Below the pieces are notes generated by a model. It did not search any database and was not told where the DNA came from. It saw only the letters and a list, made by a program, of their open reading frames with translations. Source: Pseudomonas frederiksbergensis (GTDB lineage Bacteria; Pseudomonadota; Gammaproteobacteria; Pseudomonadales; Pseudomonadaceae). Taken from it: 64,000 nucleotides of DNA. The stretch lies in contig NZ_CP018319.1 in NCBI RefSeq assembly GCF_001952935.1, positions 2,159,501 to 2,223,500 of the forward strand, read 5' to 3'. A program made the translations under genes and the position numbers. Shown one piece after another: positions 43,458-50,892 of this stretch (position 1 is its first letter; each line of letters starts with the position of its first letter).

Positions 43458-44096
43458 TCAGGAATACTGAACCTCAATCTCATCAAGCTGATGATCAAAA
43501 CTCTTGAGCCGTGCGGTCCATGTATAGACCAGCACTTCGAAGTCGCGATTGATCACCGCCGTGCCGCTGGGGGATTCCGAGCGCGGGTCGCAGAAGTCCA
43601 GTTGATAGCGTTCGCGGGCCATGGCGGTGGCGACATCGGAGAGTTCACGGGCGTTATTGAACCAGTGCCAGCCCTCCTCGGCCACTTGCTTGTCCAGCGC
43701 CTGGCATTGTTTTTTCAGGGTTTCGAGGCTTTTTTCCAGCGGTGTGCCGGTCAGTTCGCCCATGACTTCCTGGAACGTACGGCCCGGTTGCCAGTAACTG
43801 CCCCAGAAATACCGATCGAACACCGTTTCGACACGGCGCAGCGCGACCTTGGTGTCCCAGATCAGCACCAGGGTCTTGCCTTGTTCGAGCTGTCTTTTCT
43901 TGATGCGCTGACCCTGGACCGACGCCCAGGCCACCACCACGATGGCCATCACGGCAATCAATGCCGCGGCGCTGTCGAGGAACACCAGCGCCGTGTCGAT
44001 CTGGTGGGCCAGCATGATGCCGTAGAAATAGGTGGCCGACAGCAACACCAATGCCGCTATAGCGCACCAGAAGCCGGGAGCATAAGGGTTTTTCAT
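43458..44096 (-). CDS. membrane-anchored hypothetical protein
   Basis: A 212-residue protein with two N-terminal membrane helices (about 8-30 and 42-65: FWCAIAALVLLSATYFYG, ALIAVMAIVVVAWASV) and a soluble helical cytoplasmic region rich in charged residues (TKVALRRVETVFDRYFWGSY, LETLKKQCQALDKQVAEEGW). No family recognised. ATG 44096 (MKNPYAPGFW) is chosen because the upstream in-frame GTG adds only seven residues before it. The neighbours on both sides are separated by more than 80 bases. Confidence 0.7.
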   Translation of the reverse strand: MKNPYAPGFWCAIAALVLLSATYFYGIMLAHQIDTALVFLDSAAALIAVMAIVVVAWASVQGQRIKKRQLEQGKTLVLIWDTKVALRRVETVFDRYFWGSYWQPGRTFQEVMGELTGTPLEKSLETLKKQCQALDKQVAEEGWHWFNNARELSDVATAMARERYQLDFCDPRSESPSGTAVINRDFEVLVYTWTARLKSFDHQLDEIEVQYS

Positions 44097-44178
44097 TATT
44101 GGAATCCCCATGACCAACGCGAGCCTTGATTGATGAGGTCAACGCGCGACCTCATCAAGTCAAAGCATAGCAACGGCT

Positions 44179-44508
44179 TCAGGGTTTGCCGGAGTTCGGG
44201 CCTTGCGTTCGTCCGCTTTCCCAGCTGCCACGTTTCTTGGCTCGATCATAAACAGCGCTGCGCTCACGCTTACCCACCGCCACCACGGAAACGACTACAC
44301 GCTCATCAATAACCTCATACACCAACCTGTACCCCGATGACCGCAGCTTGATTTTGTAGCAGTCAGGCATTCCATGGAGTGAATCTGAGGGCACTCGCGG
44401 GAGTTCAAGTCGCTCTGCCAGTTTCTTTTTGAATTGCTCGCGCAATGTATGACCCAGTTTGTCCCACTCCTTGCGTGCAGACGGCAGGAATTCGAGCTTA
44501 TAGGTCAT
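44179..44508 (-). CDS. relE: RelE-family mRNA interferase toxin
   Basis: A 109-residue RelE/ParE-superfamily toxin: opening MTYKLEFLPSARKEWDKLG, then LHGMPDCYKIKLRSSGYRLVYEVIDERVVVSVVAVGKRE, in which the basic residues used for ribosome-dependent mRNA cleavage are conserved. A C-terminal extension of about 20 residues after KRERSAVYDRA is longer than E. coli RelE. It overlaps the antitoxin gene by 11 bases. Confidence 0.92.
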   Translation of the reverse strand: MTYKLEFLPSARKEWDKLGHTLREQFKKKLAERLELPRVPSDSLHGMPDCYKIKLRSSGYRLVYEVIDERVVVSVVAVGKRERSAVYDRAKKRGSWESGRTQGPNSGKP

Positions 44509-44743
44509 CCAGATTTACCGGGACCGGCGTTTCATGCCTGCGCGAGCGAACGATTTCTGCCAATTCAAGGTCATCGAGGCGTTCCATCATGGCCTCGAAA
44601 ACATCGGCCGGGACCATGTAGCCCATTACTCGATTGTGATTCAGCACTGCAACGGGCCCACCATGGGCGCCGCTCAAAACCGCAGATGGGTTTTTCTTCA
44701 GCTCAGACACACTGACAGCCAGGTCGGCCAGAACATTTTGCAT
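44498..44743 (-). CDS. relB: Phd/YefM- or RelB-type antitoxin
   Basis: An 81-residue antitoxin. The opening VLADLAVSVSELKKNPSAVL then GPVAVLNHNRVMGYMVPADVFEAMM is the Phd/YefM DNA-binding fold, and the acidic C-terminal LELAEIVRSRRHETPVPVNLDDL should wrap the toxin. It is first in the operon, so antitoxin precedes toxin. The symbol relB follows common annotation for this pairing; by fold it is nearer Phd/StbD. Confidence 0.9.
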   Translation of the reverse strand: MQNVLADLAVSVSELKKNPSAVLSGAHGGPVAVLNHNRVMGYMVPADVFEAMMERLDDLELAEIVRSRRHETPVPVNLDDL

Positions 44744-44854
44744 AATTAAGACCTCAATTCAGGTCACGATTCTGGTCCATTCATGCTTTATGAGCAACCT
44801 GGAAAAAACTCTAAAACTGTATTTGCATTCGAATTATTTACCGCTAACCCGTTT

Positions 44855-45100
44855 TTACACCCCCCGCCCCTTCCTCAGCAGCACATCCAACTGATCCACC
44901 ACCTCCGCCCAATCGGCGTCATCCAGAATGTCGTCGCGCAGGAATTCCGCCTGGCTCTGGGTCCAGAAAAACGCATCCGCCAGGTGCAGTTCGGGTTTGA
45001 GCGGGGAATGGGTGGCGATGAATTTGTCGATGCTTTCGGCGTCGTCGGGCAGGCCGAGTTGTTTGAACAGGTTGGGAAGGCTGTGGATTGGGGATTCCAT
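44855..45100 (-). CDS. DUF2789-family small protein
   Basis: An 81-residue protein; ATG at 45100 follows GGAG at 7 bases. The sequence SLPNLFKQLGLPDDAESIDKFIATHSPL, then ADAFFWTQSQAEFLRDDILDDADWAEVVDQLD, is the DUF2789 pattern, an all-helical family common in gammaproteobacteria with no known function. Two upstream in-frame ATGs lack ribosome sites. A REP pair lies just upstream. Confidence 0.85.
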   Translation of the reverse strand: MESPIHSLPNLFKQLGLPDDAESIDKFIATHSPLKPELHLADAFFWTQSQAEFLRDDILDDADWAEVVDQLDVLLRKGRGV

Positions 45101-45150
45101 GGTGGGCTCCTTTTTCATGGCAAATGATTGGGTGACTGCTGCGCAGTCAA

Positions 45151-45212
45151 TCGCGAGCAGGCTCGCTCCCACATGGAATCGCGCTCAACTGTGGGAGCGA
45201 GCCTGCTCGCGA
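45151..45212. repeat. REP family B inverted pair (copy 6)
   Basis: TCGCGAGCAGGCTCGCTCCC left and its complement right, with the shortest spacer of the window copies, between the DUF2789 and YbaK genes. Confidence 0.88.
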
Positions 45213-45237
45213 TGGCGATGAAACTGACGCCGAGAAT

Positions 45238-45699
45238 CTACTGACTCAACTCACACACTTCAGCATGCGGCACCATTTTCAGGAATTCCGGCACGCTCAT
45301 GTGCACCAGGTTGTTGTGGTTACCCGCCTCCAGGTAGATGTCTTTTTGCCGGGTCAGCAGTGGGTCGATGACCATGTCCAGGCCATAGGATTCGCCCAAC
45401 GCAGGCACGGCGCCGCGTTCGCAATCCTGGAACAGATGCGCCAGGGTGCTTTCCCGGGTGATCTGCCATTCGCCACTGCCGCGTACTTTGCTCAGGTCCA
45501 GGTGACGGCTCGCTGGCAGCACAGCCATCAGGTAATGGCCGTGGTGGTCGTCGAGGATCACCGATTTGGCCACCCGCTCGGCAGGAATGCCTGCGACCCG
45601 CGCCGTTTCAAGGCTGCTGGCCGAGTGCGGATGGGTGACGACGTCAAATTCGCATTGAGCCTTGTCCAGGCTGTCCTGCACTGTTCTTGCCATACGCAT
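45238..45699 (-). CDS. YbaK/ProX-type aminoacyl-tRNA deacylase domain protein
   Basis: A 153-residue stand-alone editing domain. Family features: EFDVVTHPHSASSLETARVAGIP near 15-37, the substrate-lysine region AERVAKSVILDD, MAVLPASRHLDLSKV near 60, and the conserved GAVPALGESYGLDMVID near 100. Such proteins hydrolyse mischarged tRNAs, for example Ala- or Cys-tRNAPro. ATG 45699 has GAGGTG 5 bases upstream; MARTV six bases later is the other possible start. Confidence 0.87.
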   Translation of the reverse strand: MRMARTVQDSLDKAQCEFDVVTHPHSASSLETARVAGIPAERVAKSVILDDHHGHYLMAVLPASRHLDLSKVRGSGEWQITRESTLAHLFQDCERGAVPALGESYGLDMVIDPLLTRQKDIYLEAGNHNNLVHMSVPEFLKMVPHAEVCELSQ

Positions 45700-45896
45700 G
45701 ATGCACCTCGGTGTCCGCAACAACGTTTCGCGGACGATGGTTAAACCTTTCTCACCACTAAAAGTCTAGGCCCGCTGACGCCAGCGCGCGGGAAATCTGC
45801 CCGCCGGAACACGGTCAACAACTGATCAAAATTCGTACAGCTGAGCGCTCAGCTAGACTGTATAAAGAACCATCAATGACTCTCCCGGAGGGTCAC

Positions 45897-46427
45897 GTGA
45901 ACACTCGTTGTTTTACGGTTGCGCTGCTGTGGGCTCTATGCGGATCGGTTTTCGCGGCGGACACCGTTGTCCTGTTGGTGCCCAATCCCATCGGGATCTG
46001 GCTGATCACGTTCGGCATCGCGTTTCTGATCGCCGAGGCGGCCCTGCCCAATTACGGCGTGATCGGTCTGGGTGGCATTGTGATGTTCGTAATCGGGGCG
46101 GTGATTCTGACCAACACCGAAGTGCCGGTTCCGTTGATGATCGGCCTGGGACTGATCAGCGCCCTGCTGTTGATTTTCCTGCTGATCCGCGCCCTCAAAA
46201 CACGACCGCGCGAAAACGTCAGTGGCGATGCAGGGCTGGTGGGCAGCGTGACACAAGTGATGTCGCTGGCCGGCAATGCCTACAACGGTTGGGTGCACCT
46301 GCAAGGAGAAAAGTGGCAAGTGCTCAGCGCCACGCCGCTGCAACCCGGGCAAAGTGTCCGGGTGGTGGCACGCAAGGGATTATTGCTGGAAGTGGCCGCG
46401 GCTGACGCGGCGCCGGGTGGAGAATAA
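45897..46427 (+). CDS. NfeD-like membrane protein, short form
   Basis: A 176-residue protein. The start is GTG at 45897, directly after a strong GGAGGG site at 45887-45892, rather than the ATG at 45876 which lies before that site. A signal sequence ([13 protein letters not shown]) precedes three or four membrane helices with the NfeD pattern [21 protein letters not shown], then a C-terminal OB-fold ([31 protein letters not shown]). The N-terminal ClpP-like protease part of long NfeD is missing, as normal for this form. It partners the slipin gene two bases downstream. Confidence 0.88.
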   Translation: MNTRCFTVALLWALCGSVFAADTVVLLVPNPIGIWLITFGIAFLIAEAALPNYGVIGLGGIVMFVIGAVILTNTEVPVPLMIGLGLISALLLIFLLIRALKTRPRENVSGDAGLVGSVTQVMSLAGNAYNGWVHLQGEKWQVLSATPLQPGQSVRVVARKGLLLEVAAADAAPGGE

Positions 46428-46429
46428 CC

Positions 46430-47188
46430 ATGGGCTTGCAACTGGGTTTCGCCGCGCTGCTGTTATTGGTGATTGCACTGGCGGGGTCGACCTTCCGCAT
46501 CCTGCGCGAATACGAACGCGGGGTGGTCTTCCAGCTCGGGCGCTTCTGGCAGGTCAAAGGCCCTGGCTTGATCCTGCTGATTCCGGTGGTGCAGCAAATG
46601 GTTCGCGTCGACTTGCGCACGGTGGTCCTCGACGTGCCGCCACAAGACGTGATCACCCGCGACAACGTCTCGGTCAAGGTCAACGCAGTGTTGTATTTCC
46701 GCGTCCTCGATCCGCAGAAGGCGATTATTCAGGTCGAAGACTTTCTCATGGCCACCAGCCAATTGGCCCAGACCACGTTGCGGGCGGTGCTCGGTAAACA
46801 TGAACTCGATGAGCTGCTGGCCGAGCGTGAGCGGTTGAACATCGACATCCAGCAAGTGCTCGACGCCCAGACCGATGCGTGGGGCATCAAGGTCGCCAAC
46901 GTCGAGATCAAGCACGTGGACCTCAACGAATCGATGATCCGCGCCATCGCCAAACAGGCCGAAGCCGAACGGGAACGCCGGGCCAAGGTGATCCACGCCG
47001 AAGGCGAATTGCAGGCCTCGGAAAAACTCATGCAGGCCGCCGAAATGCTCGGGCGCCAGCCGGGGGCCATGCAGCTGCGGTACATGCAGACGTTGAGTTC
47101 GATTGCCGGGGACAAGAGTTCGACGATTGTCTTTCCGCTGCCGATCGAGTTGCTCAAGGGCATGGCGGATTTGTCGTCCAAATCCTGA
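46430..47188 (+). CDS. slipin / stomatin-family SPFH protein
   Basis: A 252-residue protein with an N-terminal membrane anchor ([20 protein letters not shown]) and an SPFH domain: [21 protein letters not shown], then [22 protein letters not shown] near 75, and the coiled segment [21 protein letters not shown] near 185. It forms membrane-associated oligomers with NfeD, affecting membrane microdomains. It is the second gene of the nfeD-slipin operon; 105 residues of low complexity seen in some slipins are absent. The following 350 bases hold the leader described next. Confidence 0.92.
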   Translation: MGLQLGFAALLLLVIALAGSTFRILREYERGVVFQLGRFWQVKGPGLILLIPVVQQMVRVDLRTVVLDVPPQDVITRDNVSVKVNAVLYFRVLDPQKAIIQVEDFLMATSQLAQTTLRAVLGKHELDELLAERERLNIDIQQVLDAQTDAWGIKVANVEIKHVDLNESMIRAIAKQAEAERERRAKVIHAEGELQASEKLMQAAEMLGRQPGAMQLRYMQTLSSIAGDKSSTIVFPLPIELLKGMADLSSKS

Positions 47189-47260
47189 CCTTTCCTACAG
47201 GCGCCAACGTCCGGTAACCGCGTCGGAGATTTCCTTCAAGTTGTAGCGGCGTTGGTGAAC

Positions 47261-47289
47261 TTGTTCCGGTCCGAAGCCGGGTCTAGTCT
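47261..47289 (+). promoter_or_regulatory. candidate promoter for the DUF6124-type gene leader
   Basis: TTGTTC and TAGTCT separated by 17 bases. The predicted transcription start near 47296 would coincide with the first hairpin of the leader. Confidence 0.45.
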
Positions 47290-47295
47290 GGCTTT

Positions 47296-47544
47296 GTCAC
47301 TGAATAAACGGTGACACGGACGTGCAAGTCCGGGTAAAAGCACCATCAATACCTAGCCTATAGGCATTCATCGGGCGTTCTGTGCTCGTTGTCTTCGCTT
47401 TATGGCGGCTGTGTGCGGGAGATCTTCGGGTCTGCCGAGGTTTTGATGGTGGTCTTCCTACTCGGTCTTGCACCCCGCACATAGCTGCCACCTTTATTCG
47501 CGTGCAAGCGAACTGGTTCAGCTTCCCATTTTGAGGAAACTACT
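47296..47544 (+). ncRNA. strongly structured 5' leader of the DUF6124-type gene
   Basis: Nested complementary arms can be read by eye: GTCAC/GTGAC hairpin (47296-47315); CGGAC/GTCCG hairpin with loop GTGCAA (47317-47332); palindrome GCCTATAGGC near 47356; a 17-bp long-range stem with two GU pairs, 47403-47419 with 47474-47490, enclosing a cTTCGg tetraloop hairpin (47420-47433) and a GCCGAG/CTCGGT stem (47434-47439 with 47461-47466); then TTCGC/GCGAA with the same GTGCAA loop (47497-47512). Near the start codon TTCC (47523-47526) can pair with the GGAA of the ribosome site GAGGAA, hiding it. The leader has no open frame of note. It behaves like a cis-regulatory RNA, riboswitch-like or a processed small RNA. 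Structure is deduced from one sequence; no comparative support was possible. Confidence 0.65.
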
Positions 47545-47928
47545 ATGTTCAAGCCTACGCCTAATCCACCAGATAACTCTGGTGCCCCGTCCGAAGATCC
47601 ACTCGAAGCCGAAAAACTCAAAGAAGCCGCCGACCGCGCCTTCGCCCACTACTTCCCCCCGACCACCGAAAAGCCGCCCAGGCACCGCAAAGGCCACCTC
47701 TTCACCGTCGCCCCCGAGGTCAACACCGAAACCCTGCTGGCCAACGCCGCCGAAGACCTGCTGTCCATCAGCGCCATCGCGGCCAATCTGGCAGACGAAG
47801 TGGACGGGACACGGCGCTCCGTAGCCCTGGCGCTCAGCCGCATGGCCGATGGCGTGCAGTTGCTCGTAGAGCGAGTGCAGGATCATTGGGATGAGTCGGA
47901 GGTCATGCAGGCTCGGGTCAAGGTTTAG
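47545..47928 (+). CDS. DUF6124-type small protein
   Basis: A 127-residue soluble protein. The opening MFKPTPNPPDNSGAPSEDPL then EKLKEAADRAFAHYFPP and, later, FTVAPEVNTETLLANAAEDLLSISAIAANLADEVDGTRRSVALAL is a pattern I recognise from DUF6124/DUF3077-like proteins that occur several times per genome in fluorescens-group Pseudomonas. Function unknown. The ribosome site GAGGAA is 6-7 bases from ATG and may be sequestered by the leader upstream. The protein is mostly helical with a flexible Pro-rich start. Confidence 0.82.
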   Translation: MFKPTPNPPDNSGAPSEDPLEAEKLKEAADRAFAHYFPPTTEKPPRHRKGHLFTVAPEVNTETLLANAAEDLLSISAIAANLADEVDGTRRSVALALSRMADGVQLLVERVQDHWDESEVMQARVKV

Positions 47929-47959
47929 CCGGTAGATTTATGGTGAATTGACCACCGCT

Positions 47960-48024
47960 TTCGCGAGCAAGCCCGCTCCCACAGGGGACCGCATTCCAAC
48001 TGTGGGAGCGGGCTTGCTCGCGAA
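47960..48024. repeat. REP family B inverted pair (copy 7)
   Basis: TTCGCGAGCAAGCCCGCTCC left and its complement right, just after the DUF6124-type gene. Confidence 0.9.
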
Positions 48025-48049
48025 GGCGTCGGCACGGTCAATGAATGAA

Positions 48050-48289
48050 TCAGCGGTTATCACGGCGATCTTTTTCCAATGCTTCATAAGGCCCTCGCGC
48101 CCACCGTTCCACACGTTCGTGTAAAAGCACCGAGGCTTCGCTGCGCTTGTCATCGCTGTCCCCGACAAACACCTCTGAAGGCCGTTTGGCATGCTGCCCC
48201 ACCGCCGCAAACACTTGCTTACGCTGAACGTCATCCAATCCCAAAAAATCAGCCAACCGCCCGCGCGCCGAGGCGTTTGACCGTGGCAT
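48050..48289 (-). CDS. uncertain hypothetical protein
   Basis: An open frame of 79 codons: RGRLADFLGLDDVQRKQVFA, then SEASVLLHERVERWARGPYE. The composition is protein-like (charged helices) but there is no ribosome site at the chosen ATG. An overlapping minus-strand frame from ATG 48353 encodes MARLKPGQTFSFVPDETGQP and stops after 34 residues within this gene, so an old frameshift joining the two is possible. No family recognised. The gap from 48290 to the NYN gene holds otherwise only the terminator at 48597. Confidence 0.35.
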   Translation of the reverse strand: MPRSNASARGRLADFLGLDDVQRKQVFAAVGQHAKRPSEVFVGDSDDKRSEASVLLHERVERWARGPYEALEKDRRDNR

Positions 48290-48596
48290 CCAGTGGCTGA
48301 CCGGTTTCATCGGGAACAAAACTGAAGGTCTGGCCAGGCTTGAGCCGAGCCATCTAGCTGTTGCTAGCCCTGCATCACGTCTTACCTTCTGCCGTAACAA
48401 TCATTAACAGATGAGGCAATTCACGCCTTGACCCTCGCCCCGGCAACTGCACAAAACTGGCTCGCCGGAGCTGGAAAAGATCCAGTTGAGCGGAGCCTTG
48501 ATGACTCGATGGTTGACGTGCGTAATGCACTCAATTTAGGATCAGCGCACTACTCAACCCCGTACGCAGAGATTCAGTTCTCTGGCAGTTGGGGTG

Positions 48597-48622
48597 AAAA
48601 AACCGGCTTCGGCCGGTTTTTT
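48597..48622. terminator. strong intrinsic terminator just upstream of the NYN gene
   Basis: AAAAAACCGGC, TTCG loop, GCCGGTTTTTT: a near-perfect palindrome with A- and T-runs on both sides. It ends only 21 bases before the NYN start codon, so any promoter for that gene must either lie within those bases or read through this structure, as in attenuation. Confidence 0.85.
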
Positions 48623-48642
48623 CGTTTCTGAGGATTGGATTT

Positions 48643-49331
48643 GTGCGCACTGCATTCTTTGTTGATGGTTACAACGTGTTCTACGGGTTGCTGGCAGACA
48701 CACCTTACAAATGGCTAAATCTGCCGCAGTTACTGGCGCATATCGCCCATATTGAAAATCCTCAGAGCTCGCTAGCCTCAATTGACTACTTCACATCCTC
48801 GGTTAAACCAGAGCTGGCTACTCGCGGCATCGTTTCCAAAGAGGCACAAGACACTTACGTCCGTGCCCTGAGGGCTCACAATGTTGCCGTTCATTATGGT
48901 CGCCACCAACTTGAACCTGCGCGCGCACCCCGATTTATCAACAAGAAGATCGGCGCCTCACGCCAAGATACAACTGCCATATGGAAGCTCGAGGAAAAGG
49001 AAACCGACGTCCATATTGCAATAAGCATGTATCGCGCAGCAGCCAGACAAGCCAAGGTCAATGGTGCTGAAGGCATCCAACAACTGGTTTTAGTTTCCGG
49101 GGATACAGACATGGCCCCCGCGCTGAGAGCTATCCGAGAAGACTTTCCCCAAATGACAGTGGGTGTCGTTCTTCCTTACAGAACAGGGTTCAAACGAACC
49201 CCACCAGGCTGCTGAAGGAACATTCCCATTGGATGCGTCGAGTCATCTCGGCAGAAGAGCTGCGGTCACACCAGTTTCCAGACAAGGTACCTACCCGTAA
49301 GACTCCGGCGATCAAACCGGATTATTGGTAA
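48643..49331 (+). pseudogene. NYN-domain protein, frameshifted near the 3' end
   Basis: The first frame (GTG 48643 with GAGGAT upstream) encodes a PIN-like NYN nuclease domain: FFVDGYNVFYGLL with the first metal-binding aspartate, DYFTSS near 46, KEKETDVHIAISMYRAAA-type second acidic site (EEKETDVHIAISMY near 125), and LVLVSGDTDMAPAL near 148. It stops early at 49215 after GFKRTPPGC. Two frames away the sequence continues RLLKEHSHWMRRVISAEELR and ends PAIKPDYW at TAA 49331, the expected C-terminus for this family. The shift is within about 49185-49205, probably two small insertions. The catalytic core is intact. The restored end overlaps the convergent efflux gene by 20 bases. Confidence 0.75.
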
Positions 49332-50892
49332 CAATATCCGCCAACGGATACACCGACTCCCATCCCCCACCCAACGCCTTGTACAACCCGACCATCGCCA
49401 GCGACACCCCGGTCGAACTCTCCACAAACTGCTCCTGAGTCGCCAACAGCGCGCCTTGCACCGTCAGCACGTTAACGAAATCCACCACCCCTTCCACATA
49501 TTGCTGTTGCGCGGTGCGCAGGGCGATCTGGTTCTGGCGGACGGCTTCGGCAAGGCTGTCGCGGCGCAGTTGGCTGGCGTTGTAGGCGGTCAGTTGATCG
49601 TCGATTTCATGCCAGGCGCGCAGCACGGTTTGCTGGTAGGCGATGGCGGCTTCCTGTTGTTGCGCTTCACGCAAGTGCAGCACGCCGCGCAGACGTCCGC
49701 CGTCAAACAACGGCAGGCTGAATTGCGGGCCGACACCGAAAGACCGCGAGCCCCAGGAGCCGAAATCGCTGAGTTGCATGGCTTGCGAACCGATGTTGCC
49801 CGACAAGGTGATTCGCGGATAGAAATCACCCTTGGCCACACCGATGTTCGCGGTCGCGGCATGCAGGCGGGCTTCGGCCTGGCGGATGTCCGGGCGGCGT
49901 TCGGCCAGTTGCGACGGCAGACCGATGGCAACCTGGCGCGGGGTTTGCGGCACCGGGGCGTCTGTGGATAACTCGGCAGACAGCGCTTGCGGCGGCTCGC
50001 CCATCAGCAGGCTCAAGGCGTTGATCAGTTGCGACTGGCGCTGTTCCAGCGCGGGTAGGCGCGATTCGATGGCCGCTACCTGGGCGGCGGCTTCGGCGAC
50101 ATCCAGGTCGGTGGCGACACCGTCGGCCAGGCGCAGCTGCGAGAGTTTCAGGCTGTGGCGGGCGACGTCGAGGTTCTCCTCGGTGACGGCTCGGGTACTT
50201 TGCACACCGCGCAGTTGAATGTAGTCCTGGGCGGTCTCGGCGAGCACCGACAACAGCACGCCGCGCCGGTCGTTTTCCGCGACTTCCAGGGTCGCGTCAG
50301 CCGCTTCGGTTTCACGGCGCACACGGCCCCAGAAATCCAGTTCCCAGGACGCGGAGAAGCCTGCATCCCACAGGTTGTAAGCCGAGTCACCGTTGTGTCC
50401 CGACGGATCGTTCAAGCCTTCGCCGCTGTTGCGTTTCCGCCCGTAGCTGCCAGTGGCGGCGGTGTTCGGGTAGCGGTTGGCGGTGATCACCTGACGCACG
50501 GCGCGGCTTTGTTGCAAACGGCTGCTGGCGAGTTTCAGGTCGAGGTTGTCGGTCAGGGCGCGTTGAGTCAGGGCCGAGAGTTTTGGATCGTGGAAGACGT
50601 CCCACCAATGTTCGTCCATGGTTTCGGCGATGGCTTGGCTGGCGGCGGACCTGGATGGTTTCGACCACTCGGTGATTTGCCGGGGTTGAGGCTTTTGGAA
50701 ATCAGGGCCGACGGTGCAGGCGTTCAGTGAAAACAGACTCAACACAATAGCTACTGAAGGAAAGCGGCTCTTGTGGCGAGGGGGCTTGCCCCCGTTCGAG
50801 TGCGAAGCGCTCGCAGCTTTTGGGGCCGCTTCGCGGCCCAACGGGGGCAAGCCCCCTCGCCACAGGGATGGATGTCTACCGAAAATAATCAC
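49312..50892 (-). CDS. RND/MFS efflux outer-membrane factor lipoprotein (OprM/NodT family)
   Basis: A 526-codon frame. The mature protein begins at the lipobox VLSLFSLNACTVGPDF and shows OMF repeats: PQRIAEWSKP-like linker, ASRLQQSRAVRQVITANRYP near 135, and DIRQAEARLHAATANIGVAKGDFYP near 345. It forms the outer-membrane channel of the tripartite pump with the adaptor and MFS genes upstream. The frame starts at GTG 50892, overlapping the adaptor stop as GTGA, but the first 40 or so codons are the REP element at 50772-50864 (phrases LWRGGLPPLGREAAPK and GGKPPRHK). No other start codon gives a normal lipoprotein signal, so the true N-terminus is unclear. Confidence 0.85.
   Translation of the reverse strand: MIIFGRHPSLWRGGLPPLGREAAPKAASASHSNGGKPPRHKSRFPSVAIVLSLFSLNACTVGPDFQKPQPRQITEWSKPSRSAASQAIAETMDEHWWDVFHDPKLSALTQRALTDNLDLKLASSRLQQSRAVRQVITANRYPNTAATGSYGRKRNSGEGLNDPSGHNGDSAYNLWDAGFSASWELDFWGRVRRETEAADATLEVAENDRRGVLLSVLAETAQDYIQLRGVQSTRAVTEENLDVARHSLKLSQLRLADGVATDLDVAEAAAQVAAIESRLPALEQRQSQLINALSLLMGEPPQALSAELSTDAPVPQTPRQVAIGLPSQLAERRPDIRQAEARLHAATANIGVAKGDFYPRITLSGNIGSQAMQLSDFGSWGSRSFGVGPQFSLPLFDGGRLRGVLHLREAQQQEAAIAYQQTVLRAWHEIDDQLTAYNASQLRRDSLAEAVRQNQIALRTAQQQYVEGVVDFVNVLTVQGALLATQEQFVESSTGVSLAMVGLYKALGGGWESVYPLADIVTNNPV
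50772..50864. repeat. REP inverted pair within the OMF gene 5' end (GAGGGGGCTTGCCCCC type)
   Basis: TGTGGCGAGGGGGCTTGCCC left and its complement right, with an inner GCCGCTTCGCGGC hairpin. It lies between the adaptor stop and the OMF lipobox and is open in the OMF reading frame. Confidence 0.88.

Noticed and set aside
48428-48631. A 67-codon plus-strand frame starting at TTG and ending inside the terminator
   Set aside because: Weak start, no motif, and its last codons are the terminator hairpin. An unrecognised small RNA ending at the terminator is possible but not supported.
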